64,000 nt of DNA from Allobosea sp. Leaf344 (lineage in GTDB: Bacteria > Pseudomonadota > Alphaproteobacteria > Rhizobiales > Beijerinckiaceae). A program made the position numbers and the translations under genes. Below are positions 1 through 9,118 of the stretch, in pieces. The stretch covers positions 211,325 through 275,324 of the forward strand of contig NZ_LMRT01000001.1 of assembly GCF_001426225.1 (NCBI RefSeq), read 5' to 3'. Under the pieces are notes generated by a model that saw only the letters and a program-made list of their open reading frames with translations, had not been told where the DNA came from and ran no database searches. Numbering within the stretch: position 1 is the stretch's first letter; every line of letters starts with the position of its first letter.

Positions 1-468
1 GAATCGCTCTTCAACGTCCTCGCCCATGCCTATGAGGATGCGATCGAGGGGGTGCGCGTTCTGGATCTCTTCGCCGGCACCGGTGCCATGGCCTTCGAGG
101 CGCTCTCCCGCGGCGCCGGCTTCGCCCTCCTGGTCGATGACGGGACGGAGGCGCGCGGGCTCATTCGCGAGAACCAGATGGCGCTCGGCCTGGCCGGGCT
201 CAGCCGGGTCTTCCGGCGCGATGCGACCAAGCTCGGGCCGATCTCCGGCATGCCGCCCTTCGGCCTCGTCTTCTGCGACCCGCCCTATCGCAAGGGGCTC
301 GGCGAACTCGCCCTCGCCTCGGCAGCCGCCGGCGGCTGGCTGGAGCCCGGCGCGCTCGTGGTGCTGGAGGAGGCCGCGGATTGCACGGTGACGCCGCCGC
401 AGGGCTTCAGCCAGATCGAGCGCCGCGACTATGGCGAGACGCAGGTGCTGATCCTGCGCGCCGCCTGA
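1..468 (+). CDS. rsmD: 16S rRNA (guanine966-N2)-methyltransferase RsmD, C-terminal part (5' end cut by window)
   Basis: RsmD methylates G966 of 16S rRNA in the small ribosomal subunit, using S-adenosylmethionine. The reading frame is open from the first base. It begins ESLFNVL, a segment found just before the SAM-binding motif in this family. The SAM-binding glycine motif DLFAGTGAMAFEAL follows, and the catalytic DPPY motif appears in the segment FCDPPYRKG. About 155 codons are present, so roughly the first 30-40 residues lie outside the window. The gene ends nine bases before the convergent gene on the minus strand. The identification rests on both motifs and is confident; the start cannot be placed. 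Confidence 0.93.
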   Translation, partial: ESLFNVLAHAYEDAIEGVRVLDLFAGTGAMAFEALSRGAGFALLVDDGTEARGLIRENQMALGLAGLSRVFRRDATKLGPISGMPPFGLVFCDPPYRKGLGELALASAAAGGWLEPGALVVLEEAADCTVTPPQGFSQIERRDYGETQVLILRAA

Positions 469-477
469 GCAGCGCCT

Positions 478-1164
478 TCAGACCAGACGGTCCAGCGCCG
501 GCAGCATCGTCGCCACGCTCCTGAGCCTGGCGATGATCGGGTCATTGCCGGCCAGGCGCTCGCGCCGATCGGCCATGCCGTTCTCGCCGCCGTTCCACTC
601 ATGGACGAAACGGGGGAAATCGCCCTTGTCCGCCCAGCGCAGGATGTTCTTCCAAGCGCAGAAGGCGGCCAGGATCGCGGGCTGGTGCTGCGGCAGCGTG
701 GCGAGCCGCGGCTGGCCGACCAGATCGAGCCCGCACCGGCTGCCGACCTGCTCATAGCCGTCGCGCCCGGTGATCTGCGGGCAGCCGCGCCCGATGAAGC
801 GCGATCCGTCATCGGTCCCCGGCCGGTTGCCCATCCGGCCACCATAGATCTCGTCGAAAGCTTTCCGCTGCCAGCCCTTCGCCGTGCCGAAGCGGGCCCG
901 CACGGCGGCCGCATCGGCGAAGCGCTTGGGAAACACCTCTGCGAGCCGCTCGGCGGAGTAGCCGATATTCTCTGTCAGATCCGTGATGGTGAAGCCGCCG
1001 CATTCATGCTCGGCATTGGCGAGGGTATAGGCCAGCCTGGTGCGGGTTTCGGTGATCCCGACCCGATCGAGCGCGCCGATCTGCGCGACGAAGGCGGCGA
1101 TGATGTCGTCGGGCGCATGTGGAAAGATCGCGCGCCAATCGGCGGCGGTGATGGCGAGCGTCAT
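478..1164 (-). CDS. Glycoside hydrolase family 19-like protein (chitinase/endolysin type)
   Basis: A 228-residue protein resembling GH19 chitinases and the GH19-like endolysins of phages, which cleave beta-1,4 linkages in chitin or peptidoglycan. AEHECGGF around residues 51-58 supplies the probable catalytic Glu54, and TEN at 64-66 the second acidic residue (Glu65). GRGCPQITGRDGY is the family's substrate-groove motif. There is no signal peptide, as in holin-dependent lysins. The ATG at 1164 was chosen because GGGGGA lies just upstream; the longer frame to 1221 has no better start. It is a single gene with no phage neighbours, so it could be a domesticated lysin or a cytoplasmic autolysin. 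Family is fairly sure, substrate unknown. Confidence 0.8.
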   Translation of the reverse strand: MTLAITAADWRAIFPHAPDDIIAAFVAQIGALDRVGITETRTRLAYTLANAEHECGGFTITDLTENIGYSAERLAEVFPKRFADAAAVRARFGTAKGWQRKAFDEIYGGRMGNRPGTDDGSRFIGRGCPQITGRDGYEQVGSRCGLDLVGQPRLATLPQHQPAILAAFCAWKNILRWADKGDFPRFVHEWNGGENGMADRRERLAGNDPIIARLRSVATMLPALDRLV

Positions 1165-1241
1165 GGTTTCCCCCCGGAAACTTTGGTCGAAGAACGGATC
1201 GGGCCGCCGCGACGGGCCCATGGCATTAGGGCGGCGCCGGC

Positions 1242-2339
1242 TCAGGGCTGCAGGATGATCTCGTGGCGCGTCGGCGCGCCTTCGTCGATATTGTCGTAGA
1301 GCACCATCACGCTGATCGTGCCGGCGCCTTCCGCGAGGACGACCACCGTCTCCGCCTTGGCCGTCTCGCCCTTCGCGCCCTTGGTGTCCGATCGCACCGG
1401 CATCGCCTGGCCGAGTGTCCAGCCCTCGCCCTTGCGTCGCAGCAGGTGCAACGCATAGGGGATCTCGGCCTGGTCGCCCGTCGGGCCCGACAGCACCAGC
1501 AGTTCCCCATTCGCCAGCGCCGCCAGATCGCGGATCCCTGCGCCGGGGCCGAGCTCGACCCGGATCGGTGCGGGCAATGCGCCGGTCAGCGGCGCATCGC
1601 CCGGGGCGAACAGCGCCGGGATCGAGACGGGGAAGATGACGGCGTCGCGCGGGCTGCCGGCCGCGTCGGACCGGGGCAGGAGCGGCGTGCGCAGCCCGGC
1701 ATAGAGCGTGTCCCCCACCACCGCCAGCCCCTCGATATTCGTCCCGCTCGCCTTGTCCTTGCCGAAGGCGTGTTTCACGACGCTCGCCGCCAGCGCATCG
1801 GAGAGGCGCCAGCTCCGCTCGACGACGGGCCTGTCCGGAATGGCTTCACCCGCCAGGGCGATCCGCGAGACCAGATAGCTGGAGGCCTTGAACTTGCCGC
1901 CGCCGCTGCAGGAATGCGAGCCGACGAGATAGAGATAGGCCCCCGCCCGGGCGATGCCCTCGCCATCCGCCTCGTTTGGCTTGCCGACGCCGTCGGGACA
2001 GGCGACGGCCGGCTGCCTGCCGAGGATCGGCCGGTCGGGCGCATCCTTGCCGATGATCGGCACCGCACGGCCCGTGGGCTTCAGCCGGTCTCCCGCCAGC
2101 AGCGCGATCTCGGCTGCAGCCTCTTCGTCATTGATCACGAGGCAAGGCCGCTCGGCGTCTCCCGCCCTGCCGAGGCAGGCCATGCCGCTGATGCCGCGGG
2201 GCTGCTTGCCGAAGAAGCGGCCCTCCACGGCAACCGCCGCACCCCGACTCAAGGTTTCCGCCGATGCGGGCGAGATGGCGGCGCCCAGCGACGCTAGGGC
2301 AAGGGCCGTCACGAGGATCCGCGAGACGCTGACATCCAT
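1242..2339 (-). CDS. DUF3616-domain exported protein
   Basis: A 365-residue protein with a clear N-terminal signal peptide: a short basic start, a hydrophobic core LVTALALASLGAA and an ASA-type cleavage site near residue 28. The mature part starts with SGMACLG and CLVINDEE-like segments, which match the DUF3616 family, probably a beta-propeller-like fold of unknown function. The ATG at 2339 has GAGGGT upstream; another ATG 30 bases further upstream is possible but would lengthen the signal peptide. An inverted repeat at 2375-2394 lies 36 bases upstream and may control it. Periplasmic location is inferred from the signal peptide; no function can be assigned. Confidence 0.75.
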   Translation of the reverse strand: MDVSVSRILVTALALASLGAAISPASAETLSRGAAVAVEGRFFGKQPRGISGMACLGRAGDAERPCLVINDEEAAAEIALLAGDRLKPTGRAVPIIGKDAPDRPILGRQPAVACPDGVGKPNEADGEGIARAGAYLYLVGSHSCSGGGKFKASSYLVSRIALAGEAIPDRPVVERSWRLSDALAASVVKHAFGKDKASGTNIEGLAVVGDTLYAGLRTPLLPRSDAAGSPRDAVIFPVSIPALFAPGDAPLTGALPAPIRVELGPGAGIRDLAALANGELLVLSGPTGDQAEIPYALHLLRRKGEGWTLGQAMPVRSDTKGAKGETAKAETVVVLAEGAGTISVMVLYDNIDEGAPTRHEIILQP

Positions 2340-2374
2340 GGCCGATACCCTCACCGATCGAGCTCTCATCTCAA

Positions 2375-2394
2375 TACAACTTGCAATCGTTGTA
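2375..2394 (-). promoter_or_regulatory. Inverted repeat TACAAC-N8-GTTGTA upstream of the DUF3616 gene
   Basis: A perfect 6-8-6 inverted repeat stands in an AT-richer stretch 36 bases before the DUF3616 start codon, unlike the GC-rich surroundings. Its size and spacing suit a MarR- or TetR-type dimer site. No adjacent regulator gene is present, so the protein that binds is unknown. Confidence 0.4.
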
Positions 2395-2427
2395 AAGAGG
2401 GTGAATCCTCTTCCGCGTGTGAGGGCC

Positions 2428-4239
2428 TCAACGCCGGCCGAACAGGCGCTCGATATCGGCGAGCTTGAGCTCGACATAGGTCGGCCGCCCGTGATTGCAC
2501 TGGCCGGAATTAGGCGTCACCTCCATCTCGCGCAGGAGGGCGTCCATCTCCTCGGGGCGCAGGCGGCGGCCGGCGCGCACGGAATGATGGCAGGCCATGG
2601 TCGCGAGCACATGGTCGAGCCGGCGTTCCAGCGTCCGGGCCTGGTCCTCCTCCGCCAGCGCATCGGCGACATCGCGCACCAGCCTCTGCAGATTTCCGCC
2701 GGCGAGTGCGCTCGGCGCTTCGCGGACCAGCACCGCGCCCGGGCCGAAGCTCTCGATCACCAGCCCCAGCGAGGCGAGCTCGCCGGCCGCCATGGTGACC
2801 CTGTCGGCATCGACCGGATCGAGCTCCACCACCTCGGGCAGCAGCAGCGCCTGGCGGGCGATGCCGTCGCGGGCGCGTTCGGCCTTGAGGCGTTCATAGA
2901 CCAGCCGCTCATGCGCGGCGTGCTGGTCGATCAGGACGATGCCTTCGCGGGTCTGGGCGAGGATATAGGTCTCGTGCAATTGCGCCCGCGCCGCGCCGAG
3001 CGGGCGGTCGAGCGTCCCTTCAGACGGTTCGGCCAGATGGGCCCGCGCATCGGCCGAGGGTCCGAGGCCGTCGAAGCCGGCCTGGGGCGTCTCGCCAAAC
3101 CCGGTGCCGAAGCTCTCCTGCCCGCGCGGCCAGGCGGGGGCGGAGGGCAGGTCGGGCCGCTGGACGAAGCCGGCGCGGCCGCTGGACACGATGCTGCGGA
3201 AGGCTTCGAGGGTGCGGGCGCCGCCAGTCGTCGTGGCGCGATGGCCCGCTTCCGCCAGCGCCGCCTTCAGCCCGGAGACGACGAGGCCGCGCACCAGCCC
3301 GGGGTCGCGGAAACGCACCTCGCTCTTGGCCGGATGGACATTGACGTCGACCAGGCGGGGGTCGCAGCCGACATCGAGGAAGAGCACCGGGTGCCGGTCC
3401 GAGGGCACGACATCGGCATAGGCGCCGCGAACCGCGGAGAGCAGCAGCTTGTCGCGCACCGGGCGGCCATTCACCGCGAGATGCACGCCCGCCGCGCTGC
3501 CGCGATGATAGGTGGGCAGGCCGGCATAGCCTTCGATCGCGAAACCCTCGCGCGCCGCCTGGAAGCGCAGGGCATTCTCGGGAAAATCCCGGCCGAGCGC
3601 CCGGGCGAGCCGGCGCAACTGCCCCTCCTCGCCGAGCGGCTCGGCCGGCCAGTCGAAGCCGCTGACATGCTCGCCCTCCAGGCTGAAGCGGATGGCGGGA
3701 TGGGCGATGGCGAGGCGGCGCAGCATGTCCGAGACCGCCTGCGCCTCCGCCCGGTCGCTCTTCAGGAATTTGAGTCGCGCCGGCGTGAAGGCGAAGAGAT
3801 CGCTGACCTCGATGCGCGTGCCGAAGGCGGCGGCGGCCGGCCTGACGACACCTTTCTCGCCGGCCTCGACGACCAGCGCGCAGCCCTGGGCCGCATCGCG
3901 CCGTCGCGTCGCGATGGCCAGCCGCGCGACCGAGCCGATCGAAGGCAGCGCCTCGCCGCGGAAACCGAGCGTGCCGATGGCGAAGAGATCGCCATCGGGC
4001 AGTTTCGAGGTGGCGTGGCGTTCGACGGCGAGCGCCAGATCCTCCGGCGTCATGCCTTGGCCGTCATCGACGACGCGGATCAGCTCGCGCCCGCCGGCCG
4101 CGATGGTCACCGCGATCGCCGTGGCGCCGGCATCGATCGCGTTTTCGACCAGCTCCTTCGCCGCCGCGGCGGGGCGCTCGATCACCTCGCCGGCGGCGAT
4201 GCGGTCGACGAGGACGGGATCGAGGCGGCGAACGCTCAT
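2428..4239 (-). CDS. mutL: DNA mismatch repair protein MutL (endonuclease type)
   Basis: MutL couples mismatch recognition by MutS to strand incision and excision. The 603-residue product has the GHKL ATPase motifs in order: [12 protein letters not shown] near residue 32, DDGQGM near 57 and [10 protein letters not shown] near 90. The C-terminal dimer domain carries the metal-binding endonuclease motif [12 protein letters not shown] from Asp438, together with ACHHS and CNHGRP near the end. This protein should therefore nick DNA itself, as expected in bacteria lacking MutH. A low-complexity linker at about 330-400 separates the domains. It is followed 58 bases upstream by pgi on the same strand. 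Start and identity are secure. Confidence 0.97.
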   Translation of the reverse strand: MSVRRLDPVLVDRIAAGEVIERPAAAAKELVENAIDAGATAIAVTIAAGGRELIRVVDDGQGMTPEDLALAVERHATSKLPDGDLFAIGTLGFRGEALPSIGSVARLAIATRRRDAAQGCALVVEAGEKGVVRPAAAAFGTRIEVSDLFAFTPARLKFLKSDRAEAQAVSDMLRRLAIAHPAIRFSLEGEHVSGFDWPAEPLGEEGQLRRLARALGRDFPENALRFQAAREGFAIEGYAGLPTYHRGSAAGVHLAVNGRPVRDKLLLSAVRGAYADVVPSDRHPVLFLDVGCDPRLVDVNVHPAKSEVRFRDPGLVRGLVVSGLKAALAEAGHRATTTGGARTLEAFRSIVSSGRAGFVQRPDLPSAPAWPRGQESFGTGFGETPQAGFDGLGPSADARAHLAEPSEGTLDRPLGAARAQLHETYILAQTREGIVLIDQHAAHERLVYERLKAERARDGIARQALLLPEVVELDPVDADRVTMAAGELASLGLVIESFGPGAVLVREAPSALAGGNLQRLVRDVADALAEEDQARTLERRLDHVLATMACHHSVRAGRRLRPEEMDALLREMEVTPNSGQCNHGRPTYVELKLADIERLFGRR

Positions 4240-4297
4240 GATGATGTCCCGGCCCTCAGGCTGCGCCCCCGCTCACGGGTCGCAGCCGCCGATTCGC

Positions 4298-5620
4298 TCA
4301 GCTGCGCCCTTCCGCAAGATAGCGCTTGGCGAGCAGCTTGGCCTCTTCCACCGCCGGCTGGTCGAAGGGATCGATGCCCATGGCGTAGCCGGTGAGGATG
4401 GTCTCCAGCATGAAATGCATCAGCATCTCGCCATGCACCGCCTCGTCGACATGGTCGACATGGATGCGCCGCACTGCCCTGCCGTTCTTGGCGAAAGTGT
4501 CGATCATCGCCACGCCCTGGGCGGCGACGAGATCGCCGATCGTCTTGCCGGCGAAGCCGTCCTCGCCGATGCGGCCGGCCAGGTCCGCGTCGATCCGCGG
4601 GCCCTTGCCCTTGGCGCCGACGGTGATGACGGTGAAGAACTTGTCCTTCGGCCCGGCGAGATAGAGCTGCTGCTGCGAATGCTGGTCGACCGGGCCGAGA
4701 GCCGCGACCGGCTGCGTGCCCTGCCCGTCCTTCCCGAGGCTCTCCGCCCAGAGCTGGACCCACCAGCGGGTCAGCAGAGCGAGCTTGTCGGCATAGGGCA
4801 TCAGCACCGCGATGCCCTTGCCGCTGCGCATCGCCGCGAGATGCAGCGCCGCACCGAGCGCGGCCGGCGTCTCCTCGACGCTCCGGCCCGACAGGACCGG
4901 GGCGAGCGCCCTGGCGGCGCCGACCCGCAGCGCCCTCGCATCGAGCCCGAGCGCCGCCGCCGGCAGCAGCCCGCAATTGGTGAGGACGGAATAGCGGCCG
5001 CCGACGCCGGTGTGATGCTCCAGGAACGGCACGCCGAAAGGCTCGAGCAGCGCACGCAGCGCATGCAGCTTGCCGGGCTTGGCCGGTTCGGACAGGCCCT
5101 GGAAGCGCTCCCCGATCGCGGCGTCGTCGAAGCCCGCCTGACGCAGGGCCGTGATCGCGGCGATGCTCTGCAGCAGGGTCTCGCCGGTGCCGCCGGATTT
5201 CGAGATGGCGATGAAGCGCGTCGTCCGCAGCGGCAGGCTGGCGAGGAGGCGCGCATAGCTGTCGGGATCGAGATTGTCGATGAAGTGCAGGCGCGGCTCG
5301 GGCGAGAAGCGCGACAGGCCGGCGATGCCGTAATCGGCGAGCTGCGCGACCGTCTGGCCGCCGAGGCTGGATCCGCCCGTGCCGAGGACGAGGATGTCGG
5401 TGGCATCGCGCTTCAGCCGCGCCGCAGCCTGCTCGATCGCCGCGAGATCGCCCGTCTCCGCCGGCAAGGAGAGCAGCGGCAGCGACCCGTCCTGCGCCTG
5501 GCTCTTCAGCCGCGCCAGCGCCGGGGCGAGGTCGGTGAGCGCCGTCCTGAAGGCCGCATCGGGAATGCCGCCCGGGCCGACGCCGGATTCGAGCGCGAGA
5601 TCATGGGTCTGCTGGAGCAT
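4298..5620 (-). CDS. pgi: Glucose-6-phosphate isomerase (short form)
   Basis: Interconverts glucose 6-phosphate and fructose 6-phosphate in the cytoplasm. Motifs include GTGGSSLGG at residues 80-88, the sugar-phosphate-binding SKSGGTGET at 140-148, GRYSVLTNCG and the C-terminal DQHSQQQLYL segment. At 440 residues it is about 100 shorter than the E. coli enzyme, placing it with the compact bacterial forms. The open frame extends to 5758 into the next gene, but the ATG at 5620 matches the start of homologous proteins and avoids that overlap. The ribosome-binding site is weak. Identity is confident, exact start less so. Confidence 0.9.
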   Translation of the reverse strand: MLQQTHDLALESGVGPGGIPDAAFRTALTDLAPALARLKSQAQDGSLPLLSLPAETGDLAAIEQAAARLKRDATDILVLGTGGSSLGGQTVAQLADYGIAGLSRFSPEPRLHFIDNLDPDSYARLLASLPLRTTRFIAISKSGGTGETLLQSIAAITALRQAGFDDAAIGERFQGLSEPAKPGKLHALRALLEPFGVPFLEHHTGVGGRYSVLTNCGLLPAAALGLDARALRVGAARALAPVLSGRSVEETPAALGAALHLAAMRSGKGIAVLMPYADKLALLTRWWVQLWAESLGKDGQGTQPVAALGPVDQHSQQQLYLAGPKDKFFTVITVGAKGKGPRIDADLAGRIGEDGFAGKTIGDLVAAQGVAMIDTFAKNGRAVRRIHVDHVDEAVHGEMLMHFMLETILTGYAMGIDPFDQPAVEEAKLLAKRYLAEGRS

Positions 5621-5660
5621 GGCGTTGGGGTCCCGATTGAAGGCTGGGCGTGATGGTCTG

Positions 5661-6959
5661 TCAGGCGAGGCCGACCGGGCGGCCGACCGCCTGCACCAGC
5701 AATCTCGGATCGCCGAACAGGCGGCCGGCGACACGGCGGACATCGGCGAGGCCGACATCGGCGAAGAGCTGGTTGCGCTGCGCCAGGAATTCCGGCTCGA
5801 AACCGTTCAGGGCGAGGCCCAAAAGCTCCGAGGCAATCTTCGGCGAGGTGTCGAAGCGCAGCGGATAGGAGCCGATGATGTAGCGCTTGGCCTCCTCGAC
5901 CTCGTGCTCGCTCGGCCCCTCCTGGGCGAGCTTGGTCATCTCGCCGCGGATGACCGTCACGGATTCGGCCGCGCGGTCGTTCTTGGTGGCGGTGCCGCCG
6001 ATCAGCATGGCGCTGTCGCGCAGGGGCAGCAGGCTGGAGGAGACGCCATAGGCGAGGCCGCGCTTCTCGCGCACCTCAGTGAACAGCCGCGAGGTGAAGG
6101 CGGAGCCGCCGAGAATATGGTTCAGCACGCTGGCGGCGATGAAGTCGGGATCGCGCCGCATCACGCCGGGGGCGACGAAGCGCAGGACGGTCTGGGGAAC
6201 GTCGAGATCGATGACATGCGTCTGGCCGAGCCCCTGGATCGGCAGCGGCTCGGCCGGATGACGCCGCGGCGCCCCGGCCGGAAGCGCGCCGAACAGCTGA
6301 TCGAGCCGGCGCGACAATTCGGCGGCGGTGATGTCGCCGACCACGACGATCTTCAGCCCGCCGCGGCTGAGCAGATCCGCGGTCAAGGCGCGCAGGCCCG
6401 TGCTCTCCAGCCGCGAGACGCTGTCGACATCGCCCTTCTCCGGGCGGCCATAAGCGTGGCCGGGGAAGGCCGCCGCATAGAGCGCGTTGCGGCACAGGGT
6501 CTCGGGGTTCTGGGCCTGGCGCTGCAGCCCCGCCACCACCTGGGCCTTCACCCGCTCCACCGCATCGGCATCGAAGCGCGGCGCGTTCAGCGCCAGAGCG
6601 AGCAGCTCGAAAGCCGTCTCCCGATGGGTCGAGAGCGTCTGCATATGCCCGTGGAAATCGTCCCGGCGGGCCTCGAAGCCGAGATTGATGGCGTGATCGG
6701 CCATCTTGCCCTGGAAGGCTTCGGCATCGAGATCGCCGGCGCCCTCGTCGAGCAGGCCGGAGACGAGATAGGCGCTGCCGGCCTCATTGTCGGGATCGCG
6801 CGTCGCGCCGCCGTCGAAGGCGAAATCCAGCGCGATCAGCGGCAGGCTGTGCTCCTCCACCAGCCAGGCCTCGACGCCTCCGGGCGAGGCCACCTTCTGC
6901 ACGGCCAGCGAAGGCCCCGCGGCGATGGCGGAGAGGGATGACGGGATCGGCGCGTTCAT
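5661..6959 (-). CDS. M16 family peptidase-like protein without the zinc site (non-catalytic partner)
   Basis: A 432-residue protein with the two-domain fold of the M16 (pitrilysin/mitochondrial processing peptidase) family. Where active members carry HxxEH, this one reads YLVSGLLDEG at about residues 64-73, so it cannot bind zinc in the usual way. The C-terminal half keeps the RGLAYGVSS motif of the family. It lies immediately downstream of the active M16 gene (55 bases), and the two probably form a heterodimer like PqqF/PqqG-type or MPP alpha/beta pairs. Both lack obvious signal peptides, so location is uncertain. The start at 6959 is the first ATG in a well-conserved N-terminus. Confidence 0.88.
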   Translation of the reverse strand: MNAPIPSSLSAIAAGPSLAVQKVASPGGVEAWLVEEHSLPLIALDFAFDGGATRDPDNEAGSAYLVSGLLDEGAGDLDAEAFQGKMADHAINLGFEARRDDFHGHMQTLSTHRETAFELLALALNAPRFDADAVERVKAQVVAGLQRQAQNPETLCRNALYAAAFPGHAYGRPEKGDVDSVSRLESTGLRALTADLLSRGGLKIVVVGDITAAELSRRLDQLFGALPAGAPRRHPAEPLPIQGLGQTHVIDLDVPQTVLRFVAPGVMRRDPDFIAASVLNHILGGSAFTSRLFTEVREKRGLAYGVSSSLLPLRDSAMLIGGTATKNDRAAESVTVIRGEMTKLAQEGPSEHEVEEAKRYIIGSYPLRFDTSPKIASELLGLALNGFEPEFLAQRNQLFADVGLADVRRVAGRLFGDPRLLVQAVGRPVGLA

Positions 6960-7014
6960 GGGCAGTCCTCACGGCCAGGCTTTGGGCCCGGCCCGTTATG
7001 GCGATGAGTGTCGG

Positions 7015-8310
7015 TCAGGCCGTGGCCGGCAGCAGCAGGCCGGTGACGGCACGGTCCGGCCTGAGGTAGCGGCGCGCGGCGGCGACCACCGCCTCGCGCG
7101 GCACCGCCTCGATGCGCTCCGGCCAGGCCAGCACATCCGCGACCGTCTCCCCGACGGCGAGGGAGGAGCCGAAGATCCGCGCCAGCGAGGACTGGTTGTC
7201 GCGGGCGAAGACGGTCTCGGCGACGAGGCGGGTGCGGGCCCGCGCCAACTCGATCTCGCTCGGCCCCTGCTCGAGGAAGGCGGCGAGAACGGCGTCCAGA
7301 CCCGCCTCGAGCGTCTCCATCGCGACGCCCGGTCGGGGGCTGGCCGAGATCTGGAAGGCGGAGCGATCGACCATCGAGCCCATGAAATAGGCCTGGGCAC
7401 CGGCGGCCAGCTCCTGCTCGACGCAGAGCGTGCGGTAGAGCCGCGAGGTGGTGCCGCCGCCCAGGATCTCGGCGGCGAGTTCCAGCGCGAAGACCTCGTC
7501 CCTGTCACCGCTGACATAGGTGGGGGTCAGCCAGCCACGGCGCAGCGAGGGCTGGCGCACGCGAGGATCGGCGAGGACGACCCGGCGCGAAGCGCGCGGC
7601 TCCGGCTCGGCCGGGCGCTTGCGCAAAGGCGTCTCGCCCCGCGCCGGGATGGCGCCATAGGTCGCCTCCGCCAAGGCGCGCACCTCCGCCGCATCGGTAT
7701 CCCCCGCGACGACGAGGATGGCGTTCTCGGGCGTGTAGAAGCGCTGGTAATAGGTGAAGGCGTCCTGCCGGTTCAACTCCTCGATCTCGTGCTCCCAGCC
7801 GATGATCGGGGTGCCGTAGGGGTGGTGCAGGAACAGGGCCGCCGAGAACTCCTCGCCGAGCTGCGCGGCCGGGTCTGAATCGACGCGCATGCGGCGCTCC
7901 TCGAGCACGACATTGCGCTCGGGCGCCACGACATCCTCGTCGAAATGCAGGCCGGTCATGCGATCGGCCTCGTAATCCATCATCGCCCGCAGATGCTGCT
8001 TGGGCACGCGCTGGAAATAGGCGGTGTAGTCGAAGGAGGTGAAGGCGTTCTCCTGGCCGCCGAAGCCGGCGACGATCTTCGAGAACTCGCCCGCCGGCCA
8101 TTTGGCCGTGCCCTTGAACATGAGATGTTCGAGGAAATGCGCGATGCCGGATTTGCCCGCTGGATCATCGGCCGAGCCGTTCCGGTACCAGACCATATGC
8201 GTGACGATCGGGGCCCGGTGATCGGGCACCACCACCACATCCATCCCGTTGGCCAGCCTGAAGGCGTCGACCTGCGCGGCGATATGGGTCGGTGGCGTGT
8301 GGATCGTCAT
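7015..8310 (-). CDS. M16 family zinc metallopeptidase (catalytic)
   Basis: A 431-residue M16 peptidase. The zinc-binding motif HFLEH is at residues 58-62 and the distal glutamate is in the LEERR segment near 137-138, both required for catalysis. The C-terminal domain contains the RLYRTLCVEQELA segment typical of the family. It precedes the inactive M16 paralogue on the same strand, giving a two-gene unit that resembles the catalytic and non-catalytic subunits of mitochondrial processing peptidase. Substrates are probably small peptides or signal-peptide remnants, but the sequence does not say. Identity and start are well supported. Confidence 0.94.
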   Translation of the reverse strand: MTIHTPPTHIAAQVDAFRLANGMDVVVVPDHRAPIVTHMVWYRNGSADDPAGKSGIAHFLEHLMFKGTAKWPAGEFSKIVAGFGGQENAFTSFDYTAYFQRVPKQHLRAMMDYEADRMTGLHFDEDVVAPERNVVLEERRMRVDSDPAAQLGEEFSAALFLHHPYGTPIIGWEHEIEELNRQDAFTYYQRFYTPENAILVVAGDTDAAEVRALAEATYGAIPARGETPLRKRPAEPEPRASRRVVLADPRVRQPSLRRGWLTPTYVSGDRDEVFALELAAEILGGGTTSRLYRTLCVEQELAAGAQAYFMGSMVDRSAFQISASPRPGVAMETLEAGLDAVLAAFLEQGPSEIELARARTRLVAETVFARDNQSSLARIFGSSLAVGETVADVLAWPERIEAVPREAVVAAARRYLRPDRAVTGLLLPATA

Positions 8311-8385
8311 GGCGTGTCCATCGGTCGGGGATGCGTCGGACCCATATAGGACGCTCCCCTCCCGGTTGCCAGCCGTCGCTCCGGC

Positions 8386-9039
8386 TTACTGGATCGTCGG
8401 CGCGGGACGGCCGGTGGCGAATTCGAGCTGGCCGATCGCCTGCGTGTCCTCGCGCGGGCCGCCGCGGCCGGGGCCGAGCGGTGCGGTGCCGGCAGGGCGG
8501 CGATAGCCGACCGGCGGCTCGTAGAGATATTGCCGCTCGGGCTCCGTGCCGTAGACCAGCTTGTCCATGTTGTCCTGCTGCTTGCGGGCAGCGAGATCGC
8601 GGCCGATGCGGATCGGGCCGATATTCTCCTCATAGGTCGTGGTGCCGACATTGGACGGGCCATAGCCGTCACGCCCGGCGACACGGCCCTTGCGCAGCTC
8701 TTCCTGGCTCAGCAGCGGGCGCTGGTTCTCGCGCCACTTCTCGCGCTCGGTCGCCGGCATCAGCGCATTGGCGCGCTGCTCGCGGCGCTTGGCGACGTCG
8801 GGATCGTTCGGCCAGGCGGCGGTGCGGGCACTGCCCGGCTCCTGCGGACGCGGCAGCGCGGTCGAGGGCGGCACCACCAGCGGCGGGCGCTGGCGATATT
8901 CGATCTCGTTCTTGCCGCCGCCGATGACGCTCTCCATCAGGTTCTTGAACAGGACGCCTTCCTGCGCCGAAGCCGGCGCCGCGGTCAGCAGCATGCCGGC
9001 GGCCAGCAGGAGATGCGGCGCGCAGATGCGAAGAGCCAT
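8386..9039 (-). CDS. Conserved exported protein of unknown function
   Basis: A 217-residue protein with a signal peptide at residues 1-26 (basic start, LLLAAGMLLTAAPASA, then QE). The mature part opens with GVLFKNLMESVIGGGKNEIEYRQRPPLVVPP and is rich in proline, arginine and glutamate, with no predicted membrane segment after the signal. Proteins with this layout are widespread but uncharacterised in Hyphomicrobiales. It lies between lspA and the M16 pair on the same strand. The start at 9039 was chosen because the upstream 14 residues lack signal-peptide character and a GGAG-like site precedes it. I cannot assign a function. Confidence 0.72.
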   Translation of the reverse strand: MALRICAPHLLLAAGMLLTAAPASAQEGVLFKNLMESVIGGGKNEIEYRQRPPLVVPPSTALPRPQEPGSARTAAWPNDPDVAKRREQRANALMPATEREKWRENQRPLLSQEELRKGRVAGRDGYGPSNVGTTTYEENIGPIRIGRDLAARKQQDNMDKLVYGTEPERQYLYEPPVGYRRPAGTAPLGPGRGGPREDTQAIGQLEFATGRPAPTIQ

Positions 9040-9118
9040 GTCGAGTTCTCCCTCGGAGTGTCTGATCTCCGCTCTCCCCAATCACGGGCGAGCGGCAAAA
9101 CAATGGCAGAGCCGGCGA

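Noticed and set aside
1954..4395. Very long open frame on the plus strand opposite mutL (and similar long frames such as 3692-5653 and 27500-30829)
   Set aside because: High GC content leaves antisense frames open. These translations are Arg/Gly/Ala-rich, lack family motifs and overlap genes with clear motifs on the other strand.
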